Shown here piece after piece: positions 1 to 8,500 of a stretch of DNA of 64,000 nt. The stretch is from Lentzea sp. NBRC 105346. GTDB taxonomy: Bacteria; Actinomycetota; Actinomycetes; Mycobacteriales; Pseudonocardiaceae. The stretch's first letter is position 1. Every line of letters starts with the position of its first letter. Both the position numbers and the translations under genes were made by a program. The DNA lies in assembly GCF_030269605.1 (NCBI RefSeq), contig NZ_BSTQ01000005.1:214192-278191 (forward strand). The letters are read 5' to 3'. The notes below the pieces were generated by a model. That model was not told the origin of the DNA, ran no database searches, and saw nothing but the letters and a program-made list of their open reading frames with translations.

Positions 1-1841
1 GGCAATAGTGCGGGACCAGGTGTCACCGGTAGGCGTAGCTGATCGGCATAGAGAATCCGGACCGCATCATCGGTCATGCGCAGGTACCAGTCGCACAGCC
101 TGTCGATCGCGGCGTCGCGCTCCTCCTCGGAGTCCTCCTGTGTGCATGTGTCGTTGGCGTAGATCCGCAGCAGGTCGTGCAGCGCGAACCGCGTGTCAGC
201 GACCCGTTCGACGAGGTGCGCACCAACCAGAAGATCGAGAACTTCCTGGGTGCGGTCGGCAGGCAGTCCGGAAAGGACTGCCGCGTCGAAAGCGGTGAAG
301 TCCGCGCCCGGCGACAGACCCACTCGCCGGAAGACGAGCTGGCAGTCCTCGGCGAGCACGGTGTAGCTCTGGGCGAACACGACCGCCACCGCTGCCTCGG
401 GATCTCCCGGCACTGCGAGCTCCGACAGCCGATCACCCGTGCTCAGTGCGGCCACCTTGTCCGCGATGGCGGTGCCGGGACGCATCGCGAGATCCGCGAC
501 TGCGATCCGCAGCGCGAGCGGCAGTCCGGCGCAGAGACGGACAAGCTCCCGTGCGGCGTCCCGCTCCGCCGCCACCCGCTCGTGACCGAGGATGCGGACC
601 AGGATGCCGACAGCGTCGTCCGGCCCCAACGTCGTCAACGGCACCAGCTGCGCGTCGTTCAGCACGAGGAGACCGCGCAGGTCGCCACGGCTCGTCACCA
701 GCAGCCGCGACTCCGATGAACTGGGCACCAGCGGTCGGACCTGTTCTGGCCCCGCCGCGTTGTCCAGCACCAGCAGGACGGCCCGCTCGGCGATCAGCGA
801 GCGGTACATCGCGATCTGCTCGTCAAGTTGCATGGGTACATCGGCTGCGCCGACACCGAGTCCATGCAGGACTCTGGCCAGCACCTCGGTCGCCGTCAGC
901 GCCTGCCTGGGATCCTGGCCGCGGAGATTGACGAAGATCTGGCCGTCAGGGAAGCGGTCGCGGATGCGATGGGCCCAGTGCACCGCCAGTGCGGTCTTGC
1001 CGACCCCACCGGATCCCGAGATCACGACCACCTGCGCGGGACTCTCATCGAGACAGCGCAAGTCGTCGTCACGACCGACAAACGTCGCGATCGCGGGAGG
1101 CAGCTGCCGGGGAACCGTGCTCGCGGCAGAGGGAACGTGTCTTTCAGCGGCGAGCAGCGACTCATCGGCGGTGAGGATCCGCTGGTGCAGTTCGCGCAAC
1201 CCCGGTCCGGGGTCCACTCCCAACTCATCGGCGAGGTGATCACTGATCCGCCGGTATGCGGCCAACGCGTCGGCCTGCTGGCCGGACCGGTAAAGCGCGA
1301 GCATCAGCTGGCGCCAGAAACCCTCGCGCAGCGGGTGTTCCTTCGTCAGGGCACGCAGTTCGGGCACGAGCTCACCTGCGAGACCACGCTCCAGATCGGC
1401 GTCGACACGGTTGCCCAGCGCCACCAGTCGCTCTTCCAGCAACGGTGGCACGTCGTCGCGGTGCAGCAACTCCGACGACACGTTGCCCAGTGGAGGGCCA
1501 GCCCACAACGCCACGTCGCCCGATTCGCGGAACCTCAGCAAATCGAGCTGGTCGGACGTGACCTCCGCAAGGTAGCCACCGGTCACGGTGCGGACGCAGT
1601 TCGCCTCGCCCAGAGCCTGACGCAGCCGGGTCACGACCATCTGCAACGTGGTCTTGGCGCGGTCAGGGTTCGGTGGCGAGCCGTCCCACAAGCGGTCGAT
1701 CAGTTCGTCGACCGACACCAACCGGTTCGCCCGCAACAACAACGTCGCCAGCACGACACGGGCCTGTCCTGCGGGAACGGGCACCGAGCGGCCGTCGAGG
1801 CGGACCTCGAGTGGTCCTAATACCCGGAACTCGGCGCGCAC
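1..1841 (-). CDS. AfsR/SARP-family transcriptional regulator with NB-ARC domain (3' end off window)
   Basis: This is a transcriptional activator of the SARP (Streptomyces antibiotic regulatory protein) class, with an OmpR-like winged helix (about residues 1-95), a BTAD domain (about 97-235) and an NB-ARC STAND ATPase. The P-loop SGSGGVGKT is encoded near 993-1025. I read the frame by hand and it stays open to the left edge, so the C-terminus is missing. The GTG start at 1841 aligns with the start of the paralogue at 5241, and GGGGG lies 5 nt upstream. An in-frame GTG at 1847 is the alternative. It is closely related to the next gene (the same RxLGPLEVR, DELIDRLWDG and KTTLQMVVTRLRQALG segments). 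The target genes are unknown. A plus-strand SARP-box cassette starts 52 bp upstream. Confidence 0.9.
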   Translation of the reverse strand, partial: MRAEFRVLGPLEVRLDGRSVPVPAGQARVVLATLLLRANRLVSVDELIDRLWDGSPPNPDRAKTTLQMVVTRLRQALGEANCVRTVTGGYLAEVTSDQLDLLRFRESGDVALWAGPPLGNVSSELLHRDDVPPLLEERLVALGNRVDADLERGLAGELVPELRALTKEHPLREGFWRQLMLALYRSGQQADALAAYRRISDHLADELGVDPGPGLRELHQRILTADESLLAAERHVPSAASTVPRQLPPAIATFVGRDDDLRCLDESPAQVVVISGSGGVGKTALAVHWAHRIRDRFPDGQIFVNLRGQDPRQALTATEVLARVLHGLGVGAADVPMQLDEQIAMYRSLIAERAVLLVLDNAAGPEQVRPLVPSSSESRLLVTSRGDLRGLLVLNDAQLVPLTTLGPDDAVGILVRILGHERVAAERDAARELVRLCAGLPLALRIAVADLAMRPGTAIADKVAALSTGDRLSELAVPGDPEAAVAVVFAQSYTVLAEDCQLVFRRVGLSPGADFTAFDAAVLSGLPADRTQEVLDLLVGAHLVERVADTRFALHDLLRIYANDTCTQEDSEEERDAAIDRLCDWYLRMTDDAVRILYADQLRLPVTPGPALL

Positions 1842-1892
1842 CGACACCCCCAAGAGACGCTGATCGAGGAGTTTAGAGGCATGTCATTGCGG

Positions 1893-1925
1893 TGTGAGCG
1901 GTCTGTGAGCGGCGTCCGGCAGGGT
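1893..1925 (+). promoter_or_regulatory. SARP box and promoter, cassette copy 1
   Basis: Two copies of TGTGAGCGG (1893-1901 and 1904-1912) are spaced exactly 11 bp start to start. A -10-like CAGGGT (1920-1925) follows 9 bp after the second TGTGAGC heptamer. Heptamer repeats in 11-bp phase just upstream of a -10 box are the known layout of SARP operators such as the AfsR site at afsS. The layout is seen in the sequence; binding is inferred. The box could also act on the divergent regulator gene 52 bp away. Confidence 0.7.
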
Positions 1926-1931
1926 ACGAGT

Positions 1932-2077
1932 TGCCGGCGAGAACGGATGACGATCTGGGGGGACGTCAACCGGTCTCGGTCCACTGCGGTCTCTCCCTCT
2001 TGGCCGCGGCGGAACCGGCGATCTGGGGGTACCGCACGCCGCTGGGCCCGCAGCTGGACGCTGCGGGCCCAGCGGCG
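1932..2077 (+). ncRNA. Predicted SARP-driven small transcript, copy 1
   Basis: A transcript of about 145 nt is predicted from 7 nt past the -10 box to the end of the terminator stem. It shares with copies at 2265 and 5348 a G-run, the identical 12-mer CTCTCCCTCTTG (here 1991-2002), a following GCGG-rich segment and a GGGCCCGCA-stem hairpin. No reading frame with a common start is kept across the copies, so a small RNA is preferred. A short peptide beginning ATGACGATC at about 1947 cannot be excluded. Ends are estimated from the promoter and the terminator. Confidence 0.45.
2037..2077. terminator. 17-bp perfect hairpin ending cassette copy 1
   Basis: A 17-bp perfect stem (2037-2053 with 2061-2077) closes a 7-nt loop. 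It is very GC-rich and has no T-tract after it. The inner stem GGGCCCGCAG is shared with the hairpin of copy 2, and GGGCCCGCA with that of copy 3. Confidence 0.7.
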
Positions 2078-2225
2078 CGTCACCGTGAGGGCGTCGCGGT
2101 GCGGCGAGGTTGAGTCCATTGGCCAGTTCCGTGGTAGCCGACGACTGTCACCAGACCTCATGTGGTCAGGGCATTCGGCAGTACCGAACTCCCAAACAGT
2201 CGCAGGCCCAAGAGTCAGCCGGAAT

Positions 2226-2258
2226 TGTGAGCGGTTTGTGAGCAGCGTCCGGCAGAGT
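2226..2258 (+). promoter_or_regulatory. SARP box and promoter, cassette copy 2
   Basis: TGTGAGCGG (2226-2234) and TGTGAGCAG (2237-2245) are in 11-bp phase. The -10 box CAGAGT (2253-2258) lies 9 bp beyond the second heptamer, exactly as in copies 1 and 3. This copy is not next to a regulator start codon; it lies in tandem behind copy 1. Confidence 0.7.
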
Positions 2259-2264
2259 GGTCCT

Positions 2265-2404
2265 TGCCGGTGAGAGAGCGGTACGGACCAAGGGGGGAAC
2301 CGCCGTCGATCTCAACGCCACCGCGGCCTCTCCCTCTTGGTCACGGCGGCAAACCGGTCACCCCAGCCGTTGGGCCCGCAGCTGGAGACTGCGGGCCCAA
2401 TGGC
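2265..2404 (+). ncRNA. Predicted SARP-driven small transcript, copy 2
   Basis: A transcript of about 140 nt with the same order as copy 1: SARP box, CAGAGT, G-run (2292-2297), CTCTCCCTCTTG (2328-2339), GCGG segment, then terminator hairpin. It runs toward the 3' end of the convergent regulator gene, whose stop codon is 3 bp past the hairpin. No ATG precedes the conserved core in a shared frame. Ends are inferred. Confidence 0.45.
2366..2404. terminator. Hairpin between cassette copy 2 and the SARP gene
   Basis: The 12-bp arms TTGGGCCCGCAG (2370-2381) and CTGCGGGCCCAA (2389-2400) are perfect and extend outward to 2366/2404 with one G-T pair. The hairpin sits between two convergent transcripts and could end both. 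Confidence 0.7.
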
Positions 2405-2406
2405 GG

Positions 2407-5241
2407 TCAACTCGCGGCGGCGCGCACGGCGCGTAGGCGGTCCTCATGCTCAACCGCACCAACGTAGGCATACATCTCCAAGGCCTCGTCGACCAACCGC
2501 ACGGCATCGTCATGTCGCCCGGCCGCGAGGTAGGCCTCGGCCTTGGTGGCCGCGGCGTTGACCATGCCGATGCCCTCGTTCATCTGCTCGAAGATCTGCA
2601 TCGCCCGGTCGACGATCGCGATCGCCGAGGCGCCGTCCCCGCATGCGGTCGCAACCCGTGCGCTCATCAGCGAGACGTAGGCGTAGCCGCGCAGATCGTC
2701 CGTGCCCTCGTTGAGCTCCAGCGCCCGAACAGAGGCGGAGCGCGCACGGTCGAGGTCCTGGGCGGCCAGGGCGTGCAACGCGATGCGATACAACACCTGC
2801 ATCTCGGCGGCGGGATCGATCCGCTCGGCCAGCTCGAGCGCCTCCTCGAACAGCGGGACGGCCTCGGCGTACCGATCGCTGTCCGCGAGCATCGAAGCGA
2901 GTTCCCGCAGCGTGGACAGGTAGACCTTCTCGTTGCCGCTCGCCCGCGCGGCCCGCACCGCCCGTTCCGCGATTCCAACCGCCGGCTTGCCGGTGTGGAT
3001 TCGGGTGAAGTGCGCTTGGGCGGCGAGCACTTCGGCGAGTTGGGCCAGGTCGCCCAAGGCGGCCAGTTCGTCGGCGCACTCGCCGAAAGCCCGCACGAGC
3101 TCGTCGTCGACGCCGAGCCTGCTCAGCTGGAACAGCCTCGCGAACTCGAAGTTGCACGACAGCGGCAGGTCGCCCGCGTCCCGTGCGGCATCCCTGAGCA
3201 GGGTGAACGTGTCCATCACGCGGTCGTGCGGATAGAACACGTCGAGGTGCCGCAACGCGCGCTCGGCGATGCCCGCGGCGAGGTGGGTCCAGCCCTCCTT
3301 CAGGCAGAACCTGATGGCACGGTCGATCTGCAGCTGCTCGGCGAGCAGCCAGGCCGGGCCGTCCGCGGTGAGCCGCTCGACCTCGCTCGCGGGCAGGACC
3401 TCGGTGAGGTTCACCGGAACCGGGTCCACCTCGTCGATCACCACGCGCAGGCGGGACCATGCGGCGTCGGTCAGGGCACACAACGCCTCCCCGTACCGGC
3501 GGCGGGCGGCGTTCAGCTCCGCGGGCTCCTCGGTGGACATCAGCTCGGCCGCGTAGACGGCGAGCAGGTCGTGCAAGCGGTACCGGGGTTCGCCGGTCGC
3601 GTCCGTACCCACCTCGTCCAGGAGGTTGGCCTCGACGAGCTCCTCGACCAGCCGGTCACCGTCCGGCACACCGGTCAGCGCCGCGACCACCCAGCTCGCG
3701 ACGTCGGCCGCGCCGAGCAGGCCGAGCCTGCGGAAAGCGGTTGCCGCGTTGGGTGTGAGAGCCTCGTAACTCGGGCCGAAGGTGGCCCTGACCTCCATGT
3801 CGCCGGTGGTCAGCTCGTCGAGCCTGCGACGCTCGTCGGCCAACCGTGAAGCCAGCGCGGACAGCGGCAGCGACGACCGGGCGGTCAGCCGGGCGCCGAC
3901 CACGCGCAGCGCGAGCGGCAGGCCGCCGCACAACTCGACGATGGCCGCCGCGGCATCGCGTTCGCGGGCGATGCGCTCCGCACCGACGATCCGGTCGAGC
4001 AGCTCGAGCGCCTCGTCCTGGTCGAACGGTGGCAGCCGCACACCGTACGAGCCGGCCCGCCCACCGAGCTGACGCCTGCTGCTGATCAGCACCGCGCTGC
4101 GGGAGGTACCCGGCAGCAGTGGCTCGACCTGGTCGAACCCGGCCGCGTCGTCCAGCACGACCAGGACCGCCCGGTCGGCCATCCGGGCGCGGAACGCCGC
4201 AGCCCTGGCCTGCAGACCGTCCGGCAGCGCGGACACGCTCTCACCGAGCGCCGTGAGCAGCTCTCCGAGCACCTCGGCGGGATCACGGGGTGCTCGGCCG
4301 GCGCCGTCCAGGCGGACGAACAGCTGGCCGTCGGGGAACGCGTCCCGCAACCGGTGCGCGGCGCGGACGGTGAAGGCGCTCTTGCCCGCACCGGGCGCCC
4401 CGGTCACGGCCACGATCGGCACCGTCTCCGACGCCGCCGTGAGCCGGTCTCGCACCAGACCGAAGACCTTCTCCCGGCCGACGAAGTCGCCCGTGTCGGG
4501 AGGCAGCTGACACAGCACCTTCCAGCCGGACGGCGCCGGGACGTCCCCGGCCAGCAACGCCTGGTGCAGGTCACGCAGCTCGAGCGACGGGTCGATGCCG
4601 AGCTCGGCCGCCAGCAGGGAGCCGACCTCCCGGTACGCGGCCAGGGCTTCGGCCTGCTGGCCCGAGCGGTGCAGCGCGAGCATCAGCTGACGCCAGAAGC
4701 GTTCGCGGAACGGGTGTTCCTGGGTGAGCGTGCGCAGCTCCGCCACCAGTTCGCCGGACAGGCCTCGGTCGAGGTCGGCGTCGATCCGCTGCTCCAGGGC
4801 GACGAGGCGTTCTTCGAGCAACGGGGCCACGTCGTCGCGGTGCAGGGCGTCCGAGGGGACGTTCGCCAGCGGCGGGCCGCTCCACAGGGCGAGCGCGTCG
4901 GCGTACCGCTGGCGGGCGACGAGTGAGCGGAACCACGTCAGGTCGAGCTGGTCGACCGCGACCTCCGCCACATAGCCGCCGGTCGACGTTCGTACGCAGT
5001 TCGCGTCACCCAGGGCCTGACGCAGGCGCGTCACGACCATCTGGAGGGTCGTCTTCGCCCGGTCCGGAGTGGGCGGATCTCCGTCCCACAGGCGGTCGAT
5101 CAGCTCGTCGACGGACACGAAACGGTTGGGGCGCAACAGCAACGTGGCCAGCAGCACTCGGGCGTGACCGGCCGGGACGGTCACCTCACGACCGTCCACA
5201 CGGACCTCGAGCGGTCCCAGGATCCGGTACTGGAGTCTCAC
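2407..5241 (-). CDS. AfsR/SARP-family transcriptional regulator with NB-ARC and TPR-like C-terminus
   Basis: A 944-residue SARP activator. An OmpR-like winged helix (about 1-95) binds DNA, and a BTAD domain follows (about 97-235). The NB-ARC ATPase has a Walker A GAPGAGKS (281-288) and a Walker B-like AVLVVLDDA. An alanine- and leucine-rich helical C-terminus from about 600 is typical of TPR sensor repeats. It matches the AfsR architecture of actinomycetes. The ATG at 5241 starts MRLQYRILGP and fits the family. It is a tandem paralogue of the regulator at 1-1841. A SARP box lies 68 bp upstream on the opposite strand, so autoregulation or control of the adjacent small transcript is plausible. 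The ligand and the regulon are unknown. Confidence 0.92.
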   Translation of the reverse strand: MRLQYRILGPLEVRVDGREVTVPAGHARVLLATLLLRPNRFVSVDELIDRLWDGDPPTPDRAKTTLQMVVTRLRQALGDANCVRTSTGGYVAEVAVDQLDLTWFRSLVARQRYADALALWSGPPLANVPSDALHRDDVAPLLEERLVALEQRIDADLDRGLSGELVAELRTLTQEHPFRERFWRQLMLALHRSGQQAEALAAYREVGSLLAAELGIDPSLELRDLHQALLAGDVPAPSGWKVLCQLPPDTGDFVGREKVFGLVRDRLTAASETVPIVAVTGAPGAGKSAFTVRAAHRLRDAFPDGQLFVRLDGAGRAPRDPAEVLGELLTALGESVSALPDGLQARAAAFRARMADRAVLVVLDDAAGFDQVEPLLPGTSRSAVLISSRRQLGGRAGSYGVRLPPFDQDEALELLDRIVGAERIARERDAAAAIVELCGGLPLALRVVGARLTARSSLPLSALASRLADERRRLDELTTGDMEVRATFGPSYEALTPNAATAFRRLGLLGAADVASWVVAALTGVPDGDRLVEELVEANLLDEVGTDATGEPRYRLHDLLAVYAAELMSTEEPAELNAARRRYGEALCALTDAAWSRLRVVIDEVDPVPVNLTEVLPASEVERLTADGPAWLLAEQLQIDRAIRFCLKEGWTHLAAGIAERALRHLDVFYPHDRVMDTFTLLRDAARDAGDLPLSCNFEFARLFQLSRLGVDDELVRAFGECADELAALGDLAQLAEVLAAQAHFTRIHTGKPAVGIAERAVRAARASGNEKVYLSTLRELASMLADSDRYAEAVPLFEEALELAERIDPAAEMQVLYRIALHALAAQDLDRARSASVRALELNEGTDDLRGYAYVSLMSARVATACGDGASAIAIVDRAMQIFEQMNEGIGMVNAAATKAEAYLAAGRHDDAVRLVDEALEMYAYVGAVEHEDRLRAVRAAAS

Positions 5242-5308
5242 CGCTGTCCCCCAACCTCACGAATGGCCGAGTGTAGAGGCCATCGACGACGGCGCCGCGT
5301 CATCGATG

Positions 5309-5341
5309 TGTGAGCGGCATGTGAGCGGGCTGCGGCAGAGT
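5309..5341 (+). promoter_or_regulatory. SARP box and promoter, cassette copy 3
   Basis: TGTGAGCGG occurs at 5309-5317 and 5320-5328 (11-bp phase), with the -10 box CAGAGT at 5336-5341, 9 bp past the second heptamer. The geometry is the same as in copies 1 and 2. The box is 68 bp from the start of the divergent SARP gene. Confidence 0.7.
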
Positions 5342-5347
5342 GTTCAT

Positions 5348-5514
5348 CACCGGGGTGACGGTGACATTGAAAGCACTGGGGGATGTCATCGCCGCCACGC
5401 CATCCGCGACCTCTCCCTCTTGATCGCGGCCGGCTACCGGTACTGGGGGGCGGTAGCAACACCCCTGCTACCACCAGAAAAGGGCCCGCAACCTGACGGC
5501 TGCGGGCCCTTTTC
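5348..5514 (+). ncRNA. Predicted SARP-driven small transcript, copy 3
   Basis: A transcript of about 165 nt carrying GGGGG, the identical 12-mer CTCTCCCTCTTG (5411-5422), a CGCGGCCGG segment and a terminator. A short frame from GTG near 5355 ends with TGA overlapping the 12-mer, but copies 1 and 2 have TGG there, so a conserved peptide is doubtful. It faces the end of eccC, with a bidirectional terminator between them. Confidence 0.45.
5477..5514. terminator. Bidirectional terminator between cassette copy 3 and eccC
   Basis: A 14-bp perfect stem GAAAAGGGCCCGCA (5477-5490) / TGCGGGCCCTTTTC (5501-5514) with a 10-nt loop. T/A runs at both ends make it a good intrinsic terminator in both directions. 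It lies 7 bp past the eccC stop. Confidence 0.85.
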
Positions 5515-5520
5515 GCGTTC

Positions 5521-8500
5521 CTAGTCGGGCTGGATCCAGGCGTACTGGATGCGCTGCTGCCCGTGCTTGCGGGTCACCAGCGTGCCCCGGCCCGGAGGCT
5601 GCGGCGACGGCTTCAGGTTGCCGACGATGTTGCCCTCCTCCTTCGAGCCGGAACCGATGAAGATCGGCGCCGAGATCTCCTTCAGCTTGCCGAGAACGGG
5701 GTCGAACATCGCACGCGACGCACCACCCATGCGGCGGGCGGCGATGACGTGCAGACCGACGTCCTTGGCCTGAGGGATGAACTCGGCCAGCGGCTGCAGG
5801 GGGTTCTGGCCACCCTGCGGGGCGACGAGGTCGTAGTCGTCGATGACGACGAAGACCTCGGGGCCCTTCCACCACGACCGGTTCTTCAGCTCTTCCTGCG
5901 TCACGTTCGGGCCGGGCATGCGGCCGACGAGCGACGTGCGCACGTCCTTGACCATGTCCCCGAGCTGTGCGGAGGACACGGCGTAGGCCAGCAGGTGGTC
6001 CGTGTCGATGAACCCGAGCATCGTGCGGCGGTAGTCGACCAGCAGGATCAGCGCCTCCGAGGAGGTGTAGCTGGTCATGATGCCGCGCACGATCGTGCGC
6101 AGGAGGTTCGTCTTGCCGGACTCACCGTCGGCCAGCGCGTAGAAGTGCGGGTCGGCGTCGAAGTCCATGTAGACCGGCGCGAGCTCGTCCTCGTTGACGC
6201 CGATCGGCACCAGGCGCCCACGGTCCTGCGGCACCTGCTGCAGGAACTGGTCGTACGGCATGAGATCGGGCAGCATCCGGACCTGCGGCGCGCGCTTGCC
6301 GCGCCACGCCGCGTTGAGCTTGGCGCTCAGGTCCTGCACACCGGCGGAGATCGTCGTCGGGTCCTGCACCGTGTCGATGCGCGGCAGACCCGTGAGGGCG
6401 TGCAGCTTCTCGCCGGTGAGCAGGCGACCGGGCCGGCCGGGCGGCACGTTGACCGCGACCTTGCGGTCGATCTCGGACTCGCTCGGGTCACCGAGGCGCA
6501 GCTCGAAGCGGGTGGCGAGCAGGTCCTTCATCGCCGGCCGGATCTCGGCCCACCGGTTGGCGGCCACGATCACGTGGATGCCGAACGACAGACCCTGCGC
6601 GGCCAGCGCCTGCACCTGCGGCTCGACCGCCTCGAACTCCTGGCGGAAGTTCATCCAGCCGTCGACGATCAGGAACGCGTCGCCGAAGTCGTCGTCGGTG
6701 ATCTTGCCCGCGCGCTTGCGGTTGCGGAACTCGACCATCGAGTCGATGCCCTGCTCGCGCCACCGGAGCTCGCGCTCGGTGATCAACGTCTGGAGCTCGG
6801 CCACCATGCGGCGGACCTTGTCGACGTCGAGACGGCCGGCGAAGCCACCGACGTGCGGCAGCGACTCCATCGCGGCGAGCGTGCCACCACCGAGGTCGAT
6901 GCAGTAGAACTGCGCCTCCTGCGGCGTGTGCGTCAGCGCGAACGACGCGATCATGGTCCTGAGCAGCGTGGACTTACCGGACTGCGGACCGCCGACGACC
7001 GCGCCGTGACCGGCGGCACCGGAGAAGTCCGCCCACAGCAGGTCACGCCGCTGCTCGAACGGCCGGTCGACGATGCCGACCGGGATCTGCAGCTTGCCGA
7101 GCACCGGGAACGACGGCGACGTGAGGCCACGGTCCTCCGTGACGTCCAGCGGCGGCAGCATCGTGTCCATCGTCGGCGGCTCGTTCAGCGGCGGCAGCCA
7201 CACCTCGTGCGCGGGCGGGCCCTGGCCGACGAGGCGTTCGACGATCAGCTCGAGCTGGGTCGGCTCGTTGCCCTCTTCCTTCTTCTCCTCGCGGACCGGC
7301 TCGGCGGGACGCTCCGGCTCCTTCGGGATCTCGATGAAGTCCGGCACGAAGAACCGCGGCCGCTTGTCGCTGCGCACGGCCACCGACTCGCCCGCGCTCT
7401 GCATGCCCGACGGGCGGTACGCGCCCGAGACGTAGAGCGCCTTGAACCTGGTCAGCGGCGAACCCTGCACGCTCAGGTAACCCGAACCCGGGATCGGCGG
7501 CAGCTCGTAGGCGTCCGGCACACCGATCGCCGCACGGGACTCCGCCGCGTTGAAGGTCTTCAGACCGATCCGGTACGAGAGGAACGTGTCCAGACCACGC
7601 AGCTTGCCCTCCTCCAGTCGCTGCGACGCGAGGAGCATGTGCATCTGCAGCGACCGGCCGACGCGGCCGATCTGGAGGAAGATGTCGATGAAGTCCGGCT
7701 TCGCCGTCAGCATCTCGGAGAACTCGTCGATGCAGATGAACAACGCCGGCAGCGGGTCGAGCGGGGCACCGTTCTCACGGGCCTTCTCGTAGTCCCACAC
7801 GTTCTTGTAGTTGCCCTTCGCCAGCTCTTCCTGGCGGCGGGCCACCTCACCGGCGATGGCGTCCTTCATGCGGTCGACCAGGGTGAGGTCACCGGCGAGG
7901 TTGGTGATCGTCGCGGCGACGTGCGGGGCCTTGTCCAGGCCGAGGAACGTCGCACCACCCTTGAAGTCGACGAGGATCATGTTGAGCGCGGTCGACGAGT
8001 GCGACGCCAGCAGACCCAGCACCAGCGTCCGGAGGAACTCCGACTTACCGGAACCGGTCGCACCGATGCACAGGCCGTGCGGGCCCATGCCGCCCTCGGC
8101 GGCCTCCTTGATGTCCAGCTCGACCTGCTGGCCGTGCTCGCCGATGCCGAACGGAATCCGGTACCGGTCGTGCTTCGGCCGCGGCCGCCAAGCCTGCTGC
8201 ACGTCGAACGACAGCGGGTCGCCGGGGATGCCCATGAACTCGAGCAGCGGCGGGTTGTTGCTCATCGCGAGCGGGTCCTCGTCGAGGCCACCGACCTCGC
8301 CCGCGGCACCCATCCGGTACGGCGAGATCCGCCGCGCGAGCGCCTCGGCCTCGACGATGCTCAGCGAGTCCGGCGCGCCGAACCACTCGACCCCGCTCGC
8401 CGAGCGGGCACCGAGCTTGTTGTCCTCGATCACCAGCCGCAGGCCGCGGCGCGCGGTGAGGTTGCCGAGGCACTCGGAGAGGTCGATCAGCGTGACGCCG

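Noticed and set aside
5355..5422. Short peptide of about 20 codons in SARP cassette copy 3
   Set aside because: The stop codon and start are not shared by copies 1 and 2, so a conserved peptide is not supported, though it cannot be fully excluded.
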